From Ascaris suum (Eukaryota; Nematoda; Chromadorea; Rhabditida; Ascarididae): 64,000 bases of DNA. This document shows positions 24,001 to 34,310 of the stretch, piece after piece; positions within the stretch are counted from its first letter, which is position 1, and each line of letters starts with the position of its first letter. Made by a program: the position numbers and the translations under genes. The notes under the pieces were generated by a model. The model saw nothing but the letters and a program-made list of their open reading frames with translations, had not been told where the DNA came from and searched no databases. The DNA lies in the NCBI GenBank assembly GCA_013433145.1, contig CM024191.1, positions 636,501-700,500 on the forward strand, read 5' to 3'.

Positions 24001-25424
24001 TGCTTGGGAAGGAGAGTTAGGACTGTTGAAATGGGCAGCATCAAAATATATTCAAATTTCTCTTGATGTTGTCTTTTCCTAATTCATTCCTGCCAAACGC
24101 ATAGAGTAGGCTACCATCTTGGCCACCCGTTCCCTGTTGCGAAAACTATCAGTCGTTATCATAGAAGTGAGGAAAGTTGATTTTTTAAGGATTTTGGCAG
24201 ACGCTGACAATCTGCTATTTTTTCTTCCTCGCGGTGTTTCTCCTTGCCATTTTAGTGGATTTTTCTGGGGGGTGGGGGGAGGGGAGGGATAGAACGAGGT
24301 GACCTTAATTAGGTGTTGCCCGGACGAGCAGAATTGTTTACCTTGAGGGCTAGACCAGCAATTGAACAGTGAGAGAAGCTGCAGTTTTTTATAAAGTTTT
24401 CCGCAGCTGTTTTAACTCTGTACTTTCTGTCGTTCGGAAGTTCTTCAGAATTTGGCTGATAACTTGTTCTGTGATTATTATTTTCCATCACAAATCCTTT
24501 AGGATCGGTCGTTTTCTTGCTAACAGATTCTAGTGACAGGGCAATCGTCACACACAGCAAGATCCTTAAGGAGGCTGGAGCGTTTCGTTTCCTCATTTCC
24601 ACTCATTTCACTCACTGTGACCACGTTGTTATCAAGCTTGACTTTAGGGTGCAACGGACGACATCAAGCGAGCAGTCGAGGAGGATTTCTACTCTTTAAT
24701 CCAGGAATTCAAAGTTGCCGGCGAGCCGGAGGAAGATCGCGGAAATGAGGAAGAAACGAATCGAAATCTCGATGAAGAAGAAGGCAAATTGTCCAATGGT
24801 CACTTGCAAACTCCCGTTGATGAAGACACAAAAAGGAATGCCGAGAGTAATGTGCCAGCAGCAGATGGTCATGAAGATATCAACAGAAATGCTGACGGTG
24901 AAACTGCAGGTCTGAAAGAGGACAAGGAGTCGGAGTTGAGTACTGAGGAAGTGGCCGTGTTGCTCGGCGTTATTTCCACTGAGGAAGGCAAGCAGTTGGC
25001 ATCAGGTGGATATGAAAAACTAGGTGAAAATGTCTACGAGATTTGCAACGCGTTAGGCCTTTGTGATTGGGAGGCACCAGGGGCTCGTGTTCAAAGGGTT
25101 ACTTCAAATGGATCTGTCAATGGGGAGATGGAGATGATGGGCTGTAATCCACATATGAACGGATCTGATTGGAACAGTTCATCTGTGACAAACTGCGTGG
25201 CTGGGCAGCATGGAGAGTCTGAGCTTTCTTGTTATGATTCACTGGAAGCAAACAAATTTATGACGAGACAGGAAGCTGATAGTGACAAAACTTTCGAATT
25301 GCATGAACATGTGAAGCGTCAAGGAGAGTTCGACACTGGTGCTTCAAGCTTCAACGGCAACGACGTATCGGACGAGGATTTCTCGCGAATTATAGCAGAA
25401 CTGGATAAGCTCCTCGACGATTAG
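14949..25424 (+). CDS. GTF3C5: General transcription factor IIIC subunit 5 (Tau95 family)
   Basis: This subunit of TFIIIC helps recognise the A box of tRNA-type promoters and recruit TFIIIB for RNA polymerase III. Proposed exons are 14949-15052, 15236-15279, 15959-16052, 16194-16303, 17107-17209, 18275-18385, 19644-19737, 20330-20416, 23070-23225 and 24648-25424. All junction phases agree, giving about 559 residues without the start; the human protein has 519. Conserved blocks from memory of the family include YLFDMRPMWTR, then FYITDGPWAHLWCRFGYDP, a SPD/AKAYQ junction, MLYSVCD and HGWLLP. A long acidic tail follows. The first three exons are weakly supported and the start codon was not found. 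About 60 residues found in the human protein between AKAYQ and MLYSVCD are missing, so an exon between 20417 and 23069 may be unassigned. From 16194 onward the model is strong. Confidence 0.78.
16194..16303 (+). CDS. GTF3C5: GTF3C5 exon with acidic serine patch
   Basis: This exon includes EERDFVSKKSPKNPFDWKEL and ends in an acidic serine cluster (SDSSDDED) before GTTAGT. It joins in phase to the exon at 17107, which starts GDQLLLGEKYTV. The acidic serine cluster has the form of a casein kinase 2 target, an inference from composition only. Confidence 0.65.
18275..18385 (+). CDS. GTF3C5: GTF3C5 core exon
   Basis: The exon starts after AATATTGCAG and ends AA then GTATCC in phase 2. It encodes ENERMIKQIKYLFDMRPMW and TRFALKQCTGL. 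The part around FDMRPMWTR matches the human block FDIRPIWSR. The preceding exon ends HTIR and contributes the first two bases of an Asn codon, so the junction is in phase. This is one of the best family landmarks in the gene. Confidence 0.85.
19644..19737 (+). CDS. GTF3C5: GTF3C5 core exon, GPW...RFGYDP block
   Basis: After TTTATCTCAG the frame reads LVAKNYAFYITDGPWAHLW and then CRFGYDPRRSPD. The human protein has FIAYYMITGPWRSLWIRFG and YDPRKNPDAK at the same place. The donor directly after the SPD codons leads in phase 0 to AKAYQ at 20330, matching the human order NPDAKIYQ. This confirms both the intron and the family. Confidence 0.9.
20330..20416 (+). CDS. GTF3C5: GTF3C5 exon, AKAYQ block
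   Basis: The 29-codon exon between CATTTTCAG and AAG/GTATGG reads AKAYQTIKVNFGRYVRNYLE and ends LELDADK. The start matches human AKIYQVLDFRIR. It is phase 0 at both ends. The next unambiguous exon (23070) is 2.6 kb away, also phase 0, so the two could join directly or through an unassigned exon. Confidence 0.82.
21145..21261 (+). CDS. Candidate extra GTF3C5 exon
   Basis: A 117-nt open block between TTTTTTAG and CGG/GTTGGT is phase 0 at both ends, so it could be inserted without breaking the frame. It includes VEAACAVTEVESKVRGIVGI. It falls where the human protein carries about 60 extra residues, but I see no clear similarity. A second candidate piece, NPYERLLGYFGEAFF, ends at GTAAGC near 22440. 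Confidence 0.25.
23070..23225 (+). CDS. GTF3C5: GTF3C5 exon, MLYSVCD block
   Basis: Entering after GATATAGCTAATAG, this 52-codon exon reads MMVLFKGRAPCFPKMLYSVC, then ends DKHGWLLP before GTATGG. The human family member has IFREGALPPYRQMFYQLCD and later ERDGWCLP. The hydrophobic spacing and the GW.LP motif agree. A longer open frame shifted by one base across the same DNA is a shadow. Confidence 0.78.
24648..25424 (+). CDS. GTF3C5: GTF3C5 terminal exon, long acidic tail
   Basis: This 777-nt exon follows the acceptor CTTGACTTTAG. Its first residues, GATDDIKRAVEEDFYSLIQE, match the human stretch after WCLP (KTSDELRDTMSLMIRQ). The remaining 230 or so residues are rich in Glu, Asp, Asn and Ser, and end in DVSDEDFSRIIAELDKLLDD and TAG. 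Human GTF3C5 also ends in an acidic tail, but a shorter one made mostly of Glu runs. The middle part, STEEVAVLLGVISTEEGK, may be a small nematode-specific helical unit. Confidence 0.82.
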   Translation, partial: GATDDIKRAVEEDFYSLIQEFKVAGEPEEDRGNEEETNRNLDEEEGKLSNGHLQTPVDEDTKRNAESNVPAADGHEDINRNADGETAGLKEDKESELSTEEVAVLLGVISTEEGKQLASGGYEKLGENVYEICNALGLCDWEAPGARVQRVTSNGSVNGEMEMMGCNPHMNGSDWNSSSVTNCVAGQHGESELSCYDSLEANKFMTRQEADSDKTFELHEHVKRQGEFDTGASSFNGNDVSDEDFSRIIAELDKLLDD

Positions 25425-25795
25425 TGCTGAAATTCTATAAACTACGCTCCTGCTAAGGTTTCTTGTGCAGTTTTTGCGACTCGGTGTTGGCCTACATTAT
25501 ACGACTCCTTAAGCATGCTTCACACTGTAAAACCACCAGTTCATCGTTAATTTTCCCACGCGTTCACTGTTTGAATGTTGAATGTTTTAGTGAATGCCCT
25601 AATTTCTCCATTGCTGTGATATGTCGACTTCTACGCTTTTCCCGTCGAGTACAACACAATCTCCTTCCTGTTCCCCTCACAGTAATCCTTATTGTTTTAT
25701 CTCCATTTTTACGGGGTCGCATATATACTTGTTGTTGTTGCTGTTTTTGCCGTTTTTAATCTCCTCAAAAATAAACTGTCTGATTGATGTTTACG
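25425..25795 (+). other. 3' untranslated region with AATAAA signal
   Basis: The T-rich stretch after the GTF3C5 stop contains a canonical AATAAA at 25770-25775, about 345 nt downstream of the stop. Cleavage would be expected 10-20 nt further. A short TTG repeat lies near 25731-25740. Confidence 0.5.
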
Positions 25796-28700
25796 TCAAT
25801 AACCTACCAAGTTTGGAAGCACAGACACTCAAATTCGTTTACTCGCACCGTTTCTAGGTTGTACTGTGCGTACCCCATAAACGTAGCAACGTTATCGGCT
25901 GTGGACAGATGTAGCTGCCTCGAATCTTTACAATTGGTCGGCCTTTAATCTCCTTTTGTTTTTTGTCGTCACCACTGTTTGGATTAATGAGGAAAAGCCT
26001 TATGTTTCTGCGTATGAAGAGAACTTCCCACAATGTGTTTGCAGGGGAGTTTAAGCAATGATGGGACTTAAAGAATGCTGCCATGTGCATGAAGATTTGG
26101 TCTTACACTGTTATTTTTTGCATTCACAGTCTACGTTCACTCGAATGCTCAATCTTATCCCTCCTTGCCCTGAAAAAATTTAACACCGGAATATACTGAA
26201 GCATCACTTGTCACATGGCAGCCTTCCTCTTGCTCTCCGCGTTGCTAGTTGACGAAGGTACAAGACCCGTAGGTAACAAGAGCGGGAAGCGTTCAATTGA
26301 CTTGTGATGATAGGACCTTCGAATCATGGCTTGGGGAAGGCGGAGGGAAGACAAGGGAAGGTTCTGCGATCGCATTTTAGAGGTTTCTAGAGTTGGGACA
26401 AGGTTTTTCCTGTCAGCGTCAGACTGTAATCGCGCTTTGCTTGCCTAGAATATATAGAGGTCGGCGATTCAACAAGTCTAGCTGTGAGCAGGAGTGCTTT
26501 TTGTCGTTAGGAGTGAAGAGCTACGCTTCCGTGGACCCTTTTGCAACGTTTCTTGCGCAAATGTAGTCCGCTGTTTTCAGTGGAGGCTGATTTTTTGAAA
26601 ACACCATAGAAAAATCGACAGAACTTTCATATTCTTCCAGTGTGGAGAGCTGCAGCTTATAGAATGCCGGCATCTGTTAAAAATTCGCTTTCAGGGGTTG
26701 TTTCCACAAAGAATCGAACAAAGTGACCGCTTGTGGGAAAAGTTTTCTATCCTGTGGAAAGTGGCGTATTTATCAATGCAGAGAGCACATAACTAACCCC
26801 GTCAAAGCTAAATCAACAAGGTAAATCTGCTTCATATTGATCCTTTTGCCTTTTCAAACTATCTTATTTAAATTCTAAACGAATCGTGTTCTCAAATTAT
26901 ACGCAACGGAAAGCATAAAAACAACTTGATTCGACATTGCTGAAAGCTAATTACTTCGGAAATGTCTCACTGAAAATCAAATGAGCGTTTATTTAAATCT
27001 CTTCAAAAGTTTTTGAAAAAAAGTAAATTCCACGCAAAATAAATTCCAAATTTTTGGGAAATTCCCCGTAAATTGAATTTTGGAAAATTTGGAGGAATGA
27101 AGGCGTCCCTCGGGCGCCTTTTTTTTTACACAATCGAACAATCTGCAAAAAATTAGTTGCTTCTTCTTGCTGGAATTATTGAAGAACGAATTTTTCGAGG
27201 CTTTTCACAGTGCTAAAATCAGGTGTGAAAGAATCATAGTGAACGTTCAGAATTTACTCGTGAATATGTAGTCAAGGGAAGTGGTTGCTTGACTTCAATA
27301 GGCTTACTTTTTAAGGACGTATGAGAAAAAAAGCATAAGTTTTCATCTCCCAGGAGAAAAGTTATGGATTCGGCGAGCGTTTTTCAGAAGTAGTTGCTCT
27401 AACAAATTCATTTGGGAGCTTTGAAAGTTTTCGGAAAGTTTTCTGTGAAAATCTGAAGAGGGTCTGATGTCCTGGAAAAGTGGATTGCATTTGCGAAGTT
27501 GATGGCCAGCACTAAATAAAGGATACAAAAGGCAACCCTCTTCATGAGATGATTGGTGCATAGCGAAACGAGTGATGCCGCCAAGCGAAATAAACTAATA
27601 TAACGTTAGAATACGGCAGGAGGCCAACGTGTTCTGAGCTAAACTGAATGTTTGGGAAAGGCGAAAGCGGTCGTCGCAGGTTTCTTGTGAGTTCCAGGAG
27701 TGGTCGTGCCAGGCGTTCCTCTCTCTCTCTCGCTCCCGCATTCTTGTGATACTATGAAAGACCAGGTGGTCTTTTGTCTACGGTTGAAGTTAAAGTCGGG
27801 ACAAAGTGAAGATGAATGAACTTGGGAAAAAGCTTAGCACTGGGAACCAACAACGGCTATGGCATTCTTGAAGAAATTCGAGCGTATAGCATTGATATGG
27901 GGACAGACGCTAAGGGTATGTGGAGCTGCAACCATCGAAAGCATTTTAAAAGGAACATAATAACAGTGAAAAAGGATTCTCAAGAAGGACAATTTCCACT
28001 GAGATTTCTATACTTCTTTATGACGGGAAGCGACTTGGGCTGGAGATATTTTATCGAATGATTTATGGTAACCTTCCTCTGTGTTCAGGTAAAATGGGAT
28101 GACATGAAATTTCCGACGCAAATCAATAATAAAGAGTGTCTGAATAAGAACAGGGAATATGACCCATAAAAATGTAACGAGGACACGAATAAAGAAAGAG
28201 AAAAAGTATAACGGTATCAGAAGTTGAGTTTGCATACTTATTAGGAAGAATACTTCTAGAGCGACGTATAAACATGAAAGAGTTCTTCATGGAAATGTCT
28301 GCCTTAAATTAAGCTGCAGAATTGCAGAATACCAGGAATTCTGGATCAATTTAGGGGTACGACACACTGTGGAAGGGACGTTTCCATTGTAATCATACTA
28401 GCGTTATTGAAAGTTTTGCACAAAATAGGTCATCAACAACCTACTGAAACAAGATAAACCATCTTTAGTCCATGAATCATTTTTTATAGACGGCAATGTT
28501 TCCAGTGGTATTAGAGGATATGAAGTTCCATAAATGCGTGCTGTTTTTATTACTCAGGATTGGGAAAGGATGTTTTCCCGTCTTATCCATTCACGAAATT
28601 AACCCTTTGTGTTTCGAGCCTCATCTTCACTGCCCATTTTGCGAGCTGGTGGACGAAACGTGTGGTCAACGAAACCTCCGGACGTTTTTGTCGACGATTA

Positions 28701-28800
28701 CGATGATTTCCTTCAATAACTGCGTGAAAATAGCTGAAATCTGAATGCGTGAGAAGTGAAGCAATTGTAACCATGATTTGAAAAGCCATTCATTGTTTAG
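25796..28800. other. Intergenic, little recognised
   Basis: No gene is convincing here. A possible exon at 27816-27914 reads MNLGKSLALGTNNGYGILEE and ends at AAGG/GTATGT, but it has no partners that I can find. A CT-rich microsatellite lies at 27719-27732. A G/C hairpin followed by T residues sits at 27100-27129. Confidence 0.35.
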
Positions 28801-29760
28801 CATTTGCTAATGTGCAGTAGGTTGTAAGTAGGCTCCAAACAGACTCCTTGGCTCCGTCTTGCCGAGCCACCCCTCTCCCCAGCACCCAACATCCTCACCG
28901 GGATGAGGGCTTTTGATAAGGCCCAACCATCACAGGAACTACAGCGAATCGAATCGTCGTGGGTGGGGGACGATCCTAATTCCTGACATTCGCGCGACCA
29001 TTTTTGACTTATGTACATACAATGCGGGAACGTTGCTATTGAAGATCGGTTGGGCCGGTCGGAAGAAGGGACGTCAAAAATCGAACTCGATGTGATCAAC
29101 CTAGCAGAAGTAAGGAGGAAAGGTAAAAAGGCATCGACCGGCCGAATAGCAACTGCTCGTGTGAGTCGGATTAGATATCGCGTGGTAGGAATCGGATTTG
29201 GTTTCGAACGGATGGCGAGCTACAATAATGTTATTTAAATGTTCGTGGGATCAAACAGAATCAGAAATTATTATATCGAGGTCTGTGAGATATCTGGAGT
29301 CCTCTATAACCTCCGCAGGAGGTTATAGAGGACTCCAGATATGCGTAGGAGGTAAAAATTAGAGGTCTTCTGGGATTGTTGCTTCTGAATCTTAGTGCCT
29401 TCGTTGTGTTGTTGGCGATGTACGAGACGAAGCTAACAATCCGCATCAACAAGTAGCCGTCTGCAGTGTTTCAGTCTCAGCATTTGAGAAGTTTTTAACG
29501 TCATATGCAGAATGGAAGTATTTATTGATGAAATGAAGAAGGAAGATAATAGAATCGAGAGGGCGCCATCATTATTATATACTACGAACATGAAAATTCC
29601 GAATATGGTGCCGTAAGCGACATCGTTGTTGATTGCAATTGCATTAGGGAAGTGATGGTCAATTTTTATGCAAAATACAGCTAACGAGAAAGAATTCGTT
29701 TGGTGCCACAGAAGTAAGCGTGTGGAAAAGAAAAGGTGGGAATGTGAGCAGAGTCAGAAT
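28800..29760 (+). mobile_element. Decayed RTE-type LINE remnant (endonuclease end)
   Basis: The DNA around 29000-29240 translates in two overlapping frames to pieces of an apurinic endonuclease-like LINE protein. One frame has DLCTYNAG, as in the CTYNAR start of nematode RTE endonucleases. The next frame has an AIEDRL piece and VINLAEVRRKG, matching the usual I.LAETRR motif. The switch of frame near 29040 and several later stops show that it is dead. The sequence upstream (28800-29000) probably belongs to its 5' region. Weaker traces may continue to about 29760. No reverse transcriptase domain is intact. Confidence 0.6.
29290..29342. repeat. Perfect 25-bp inverted repeat, 3-nt spacer
   Basis: The left arm 29290-29314 and right arm 29318-29342 are exact reverse complements, separated by GCA. 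It sits in the degenerate LINE interval. Such a perfect arm pair next to decayed sequence must be recent or maintained, or be a foldback artefact of sequencing or assembly. Confidence 0.9.
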
Positions 29761-30059
29761 TCGGGTGACCACAGTCACAAAATTATTGCTATTGCTCTTA
29801 TAAATCTGTAGATTTGGAGACCGCAACAAACAGGTGTAGGCGAGTGATGATTTAGAAAGTGATGTTGGTAGTGATAAATGGGCAGGTGCATAACAAAGTA
29901 ATACCTGATCTCTCTGGCAGTGATCCTTTCAGATCTTGTATGGATTGCGCATATGAGCGCGAAACGTTGATAATTCGCGACATTATTTTTTTCGTTCTCA
30001 TCTTGTGAATTCGGCGGACGACAGTCAATTTTTCCATATAGTAGGCGATTTTCTATGAA

Positions 30060-33000
30060 TCAATGTGCGATGAAACAGGTGATCAAATGGTAGAGCCAAC
30101 GTGAATATTGTTCTTTTCAGGCAAATATACGAGAAATTCTGGAGAGAAAAAGCTAAAAAGTAATTGACAGCAAATAATACAACTCTATCGAAGCCTTATC
30201 AATTGTCGTTTAATGAAAACAGTCGAGATTGGTGACAAATTTCAGCGCCATCGAATCAATCTACGAATAATAGATTCGGTGACGTTGAAATCTTTCACAA
30301 ACAATGCGTCCAAATTTATAATTTTTTCAATTCGTTATTGACTGTTTTTTTGTGGAAATGAACTGTTCCTGATTATTTAATTCTCTATATATATGAAAAT
30401 AAACGCTTATAAAAAGATGCTGTTATATAGATACGTTTCGTTTTTATGTCTACATTGCAACTCACTTCATTTCCTATGCAACAGTCATTTGAAAAGTAAG
30501 GGTAATATACGTATATACCGTTCAAATATTTTCTAACAAGCTCTCTAATACTTTAGTAGATTGCAATTCTCCGCTTTTCTTATCTTACAATAAATCAATC
30601 GAACCAATTACCTGTACAGGTGACCGCGCTATGACGCTGTAAGAGTTGCAATGTTCTCTTTCAAATTGTTGAAGTGTGCATTGTGTCGCACAGTTGAAAT
30701 GTTCGTTAGTTCGTGAAACGAATTATTTCAACTGAGATTGAGCGTAAGTCCTCCGGGTTCAATTCAGTGGCTGAAAGGTTTAAGGGGGTGTAACCACATT
30801 GGGATTACCTCGATGTTTACAAGTTTTCCATTATCACTCATTTTTTTTTCTTCACGTTTTTGTCCTTAATTAGTACCACTGATATTTTTTGAGCATCCTA
30901 ATTTTTCGGTGTTGTTTGTTCCGATTCAGCCGTTTACATCGTTACACTTGTTCGTCGATTAATGGAGATGCATAGGAAGAGACATTTCAAATGTTTCTGA
31001 AACTTATTTTATAGTTTTTGTTGATGTTTACTTATCGTCAATGTTTTACCAACTTATTCGTGAACAGGTAGCGCTGCACTGAATCACGCAAGATGTGTGT
31101 GTGTGTTTTTTTTTAGAAATTTGAATCTATTGCCAGTGTTTTTTTTTTTTTATTTGATTATTTTAATTCCCATTTTCCTGTTTAGCGATAATGCCTTACA
31201 TTAAAACTTTTCGACAGTGCATTGAGAGGTATCCTGCCTGTTCTTCCGCCGTACTAAGAAAAAACCCATTTCCATTCCTCGTCCTGCTTGCTAAGTGAGT
31301 CTCATATCCATTTTCCTTCCTGCCTTTTCCCCTTCCCCCCCCCCCCCCCCCCCCACCGCTTCTCTCTGCCAAATCGATCCCCATACAGTCTGTGATTTTT
31401 TCGAGGTCTCTGCACGCGCTCTCGAAACACTATTGCAAAGTTCATTTTCGTATGGTATTTGCTAGAAAAACAAATAGCTAACTTCAACAGCGTGACAAGC
31501 AAGTCATAATTCTTTCCGATTTTTTTAACTTCTTGGCTCTTTACTTGTGGACAGGTGTTGTAGACTGCCTCTTGGGTTGGCGAGGGCACTTGAATTCATC
31601 TTGCAGTTCAGATTGTCACAATTTTACCGATCAAAGACGAGAGAGGTAGGTCAGCACTTCTTTGCAAATGTAATCTAGAGGGACGATAGTGACTGTGAAT
31701 CGATTGCATTGGCTGATTGCTTTGTTAAAGCTCTGCAAATTTTAGGCCAAAATCAGGCATCGATCCAATTAGGCTTGGGGCAGGCGCAATACAGTGCTAG
31801 TAGAGGAGGTAACGAAATGAGAGGGGGGGGGGGGTGGAGGCGTAGGACTAAGAACGAATGAAATGCGAAAAGGGGTTATCTTAAACCGTCTGCGTTACTA
31901 TTTCAAAAATTTTTGTTCTTGTAAAAGTGTTTTCCAGAATGCTTTCTGCAACTTCTGTAGAAGGCATTTTCATCAGTTCTTGGTCTAGGGAAGTTAGCGA
32001 GTCGGTGTTGGGTAAGAAGGGGGAGGAGAGGGGGAACGAAGAGCCACGCCTAGTCAAGGAAACGATAGAACTGCTTGTTCTTACAAGACTCCAACGTTTT
32101 GTAAAATCCAAAACCCAGCATTCCAAGAAACTCTGAAACGCAACGTTTTCTTCCTATTCTATATCGAATGAAACGTTGTTATGTACTAGGTAGATTAGGC
32201 AACTCTGCGGATATTAGACATGAAAGCGCATTATGCGCTTTTTACACCATTAAAGAGCGACAACATAGACGCAATATTGCGAAGAGAAGACAAAACAGGT
32301 AATAGTATCAATATATTTGATGGGAGTAGTGAAATTGAAACCCTTTTGGGAAGTTTTTTTTTTTTTTTTTTTTTTTTGATTAGGAACTTTTCACGGAAAT
32401 TCGCGGAAGTTGACCGCAACCACTGAATGCTATGAATCCTGCCTTTTTATGTGGAGTGGTTCTGATTACGCGTTGAGTCGGATGTGATTAAAGCTGAGGG
32501 TCTGGCTAAATCATACCTGCTAATAGGGTGATTCGTGAGGTCTTTTGAACTTTCATCTATAGTAAAAGATGTATATCCAGCTGAATTAAGTAATCAAATA
32601 TCTCTTTTTTTGCTGAGTTATTCTGTTCTGTCGATTTTTGGAAATTTTTAAAGCGTTTTCCTTTTTCGCCAATCGGCTGTCTATGTCAAGAAAATCCCGA
32701 GTATTCTTTTCATACACCAATGTGAAACTCGTTTGACGTGTGATGTCGATCCGTCGAAATATTTTTGTGAGGGAGATATTCTTTTGTTGACAAATACTTG
32801 CAATGTTGATGTATCGACATCTTCGTATATTTCATTTAGATAGGCAGATATCTCAGAAGACAGTTACGAAACGGATGTCCACTTATTTCAATCAGGAATC
32901 TAACCGATTTTCGTCATTCCCAAGCGATTCCTTCTCTTCAGCACGTGAGTTTTTTTCCTCTACAGGTTTTACATATTTGTCGTTGTACCATGCTCACAAG

Positions 33001-34060
33001 TCACTTTGATTGTAATCTAAAAGAGGAGGAGTGGGAGCGAAGGTGGACAAGGGAGACTAGAGATACCGGTTTATAATTGGACATAGTACGTAGGTTTGTT
33101 CACTGCAGATAACATTATATGATGTGGTCCTGCGTTTCTTAAATCTCACTAAACTTTTCGGAGATATTGCACTAAGATTGTTCCTCTTTATTATCCTATC
33201 AAGACGGACCCATAACGTTGATCGCCACATGTATTAACGGAGGATAAAAGGGTGCTGTTAATCGCTAAAAGGTGTACATTTGAATGTAAAAGAGGATAAG
33301 ATATGACATTGTTTTTCCGAACGCTGTTCCACTAAAAGGTCGGCGACTCATCCGTCCAGCTGCAGGGAATTGGAGAATGGACCGGGTGATGACTGTCGGG
33401 CGCTAGGATTTCGATATGAAACAACCTCTGCGCGCGTTTCATAGATCTCTAGTTATTTTTCCTTCTGAGATGGTGAGTAAAAACATGTTTTCTTTAATTT
33501 TTAAAGAAGGGAGAAGAAGAAGGCAAGGTGGAGGTGCATTCTAGTTGATCTTATAATCTTGCTGTGGCTCATACTTATTCTTCTGTAACGTCTGAAACGT
33601 GTTGTATAAAACGACCTGCAGAACCTTTTTGAGTGCCTTTACCTCTCTGCTTTTATTTGGCGTTTGTACTCATTAGGTTATTTTTTTGCCTCCGTTTTTT
33701 CGGAACTTTTAATTAAGGTATGTTATGAGGTAGATTTTTTTGCCAAGCCGAGCAGCCTTGCACCTTATTTATGTTCTTTTGTTTTCCAAATTTGGTCTTA
33801 CACGTAAAGGGATCCTACCGTCCCCCGCCCCACCCCATAAACGCCTCTCCATTTTGAATCCGCAATAGAAGAGGATGCGAAGTGTGGAATGTGGAAAGCC
33901 TTCTTCTTCTGCTTCAGGGTTTCGCGGACAACCCCCACCGACCTCTCCGTCGCCAGTCCGCCACTCAGTAGATGACGCATTTATTCATTCCTAGAAAAGG
34001 GCAGGGCCTAAAGTGTGTCGAGAGTACATTCGCTTCTGGTGAAAGCTATAATTTGGCAAG
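30060..34060. other. Intergenic stretch with homopolymers
   Basis: No supported exon. It contains C20 at 31335-31354, G12 at 31823-31834 and T24 at 32354-32377. A GC-rich block at 33810-33980 has a good minus-strand open frame of 60 codons without partners and looks like a dispersed repeat. The promoter of the gene starting at 34075 should lie in the last few hundred bases; I see no clear TATA element. Confidence 0.4.
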
Positions 34061-34074
34061 TTATTGCAGAGGAC
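34061..34074 (+). promoter_or_regulatory. Probable trans-splice acceptor before start codon
   Basis: The sequence TTATTGCAG ends at 34069, five bases before the ATG at 34075. A very short leader between an acceptor and the first ATG is usual for nematode spliced-leader mRNAs. A normal cis intron from an upstream exon would look the same, and an in-frame open stretch continues upstream to 34015. Confidence 0.4.
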
Positions 34075-34310
34075 ATGTCTTATTGGCGAAATGTGGATCG
34101 AAATAGTTCAGGACCCGGATTACGAGGAGCAGACTCCCTTCGCAATTACGGTCGAGCACCACCGTACGAGGGAGACATGCGTTTCGATAATCGTTACGGC
34201 GACGGGGAACGCATGTCTGAATGGGAAACGCCCTATAATTCTCATATTTCGCAAATGATGCCTTCCTACGACGTAGCAGAAAATGAATCTTGGCGTCCGG
34301 CGCGTGAGGA
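34075..34310 (+). CDS. First exon of the 16-exon gene
   Basis: It runs from the ATG to GAGGA/GTATGT, 78 codons plus two bases. It is rich in Arg, Gly, Tyr and acidic residues (RYGDGERMSEWE, PSYDVAENESWRPAREE), resembling the first part of RGG-type proteins. The next exon (34918) continues GSWRDLRQDRRDDGYRNR and ends at GAG/GTGAGT. Confidence 0.6.

Noticed and set aside
27100..27129. G/C hairpin followed by T run, like a bacterial terminator
   Set aside because: The context is eukaryotic intergenic DNA with no gene ending nearby; short hairpins before T runs are expected by chance.
30740..30770. GGGTTCAATTC sequence like a tRNA B box
   Set aside because: No A box at the right distance and no acceptor stem pairing around it.
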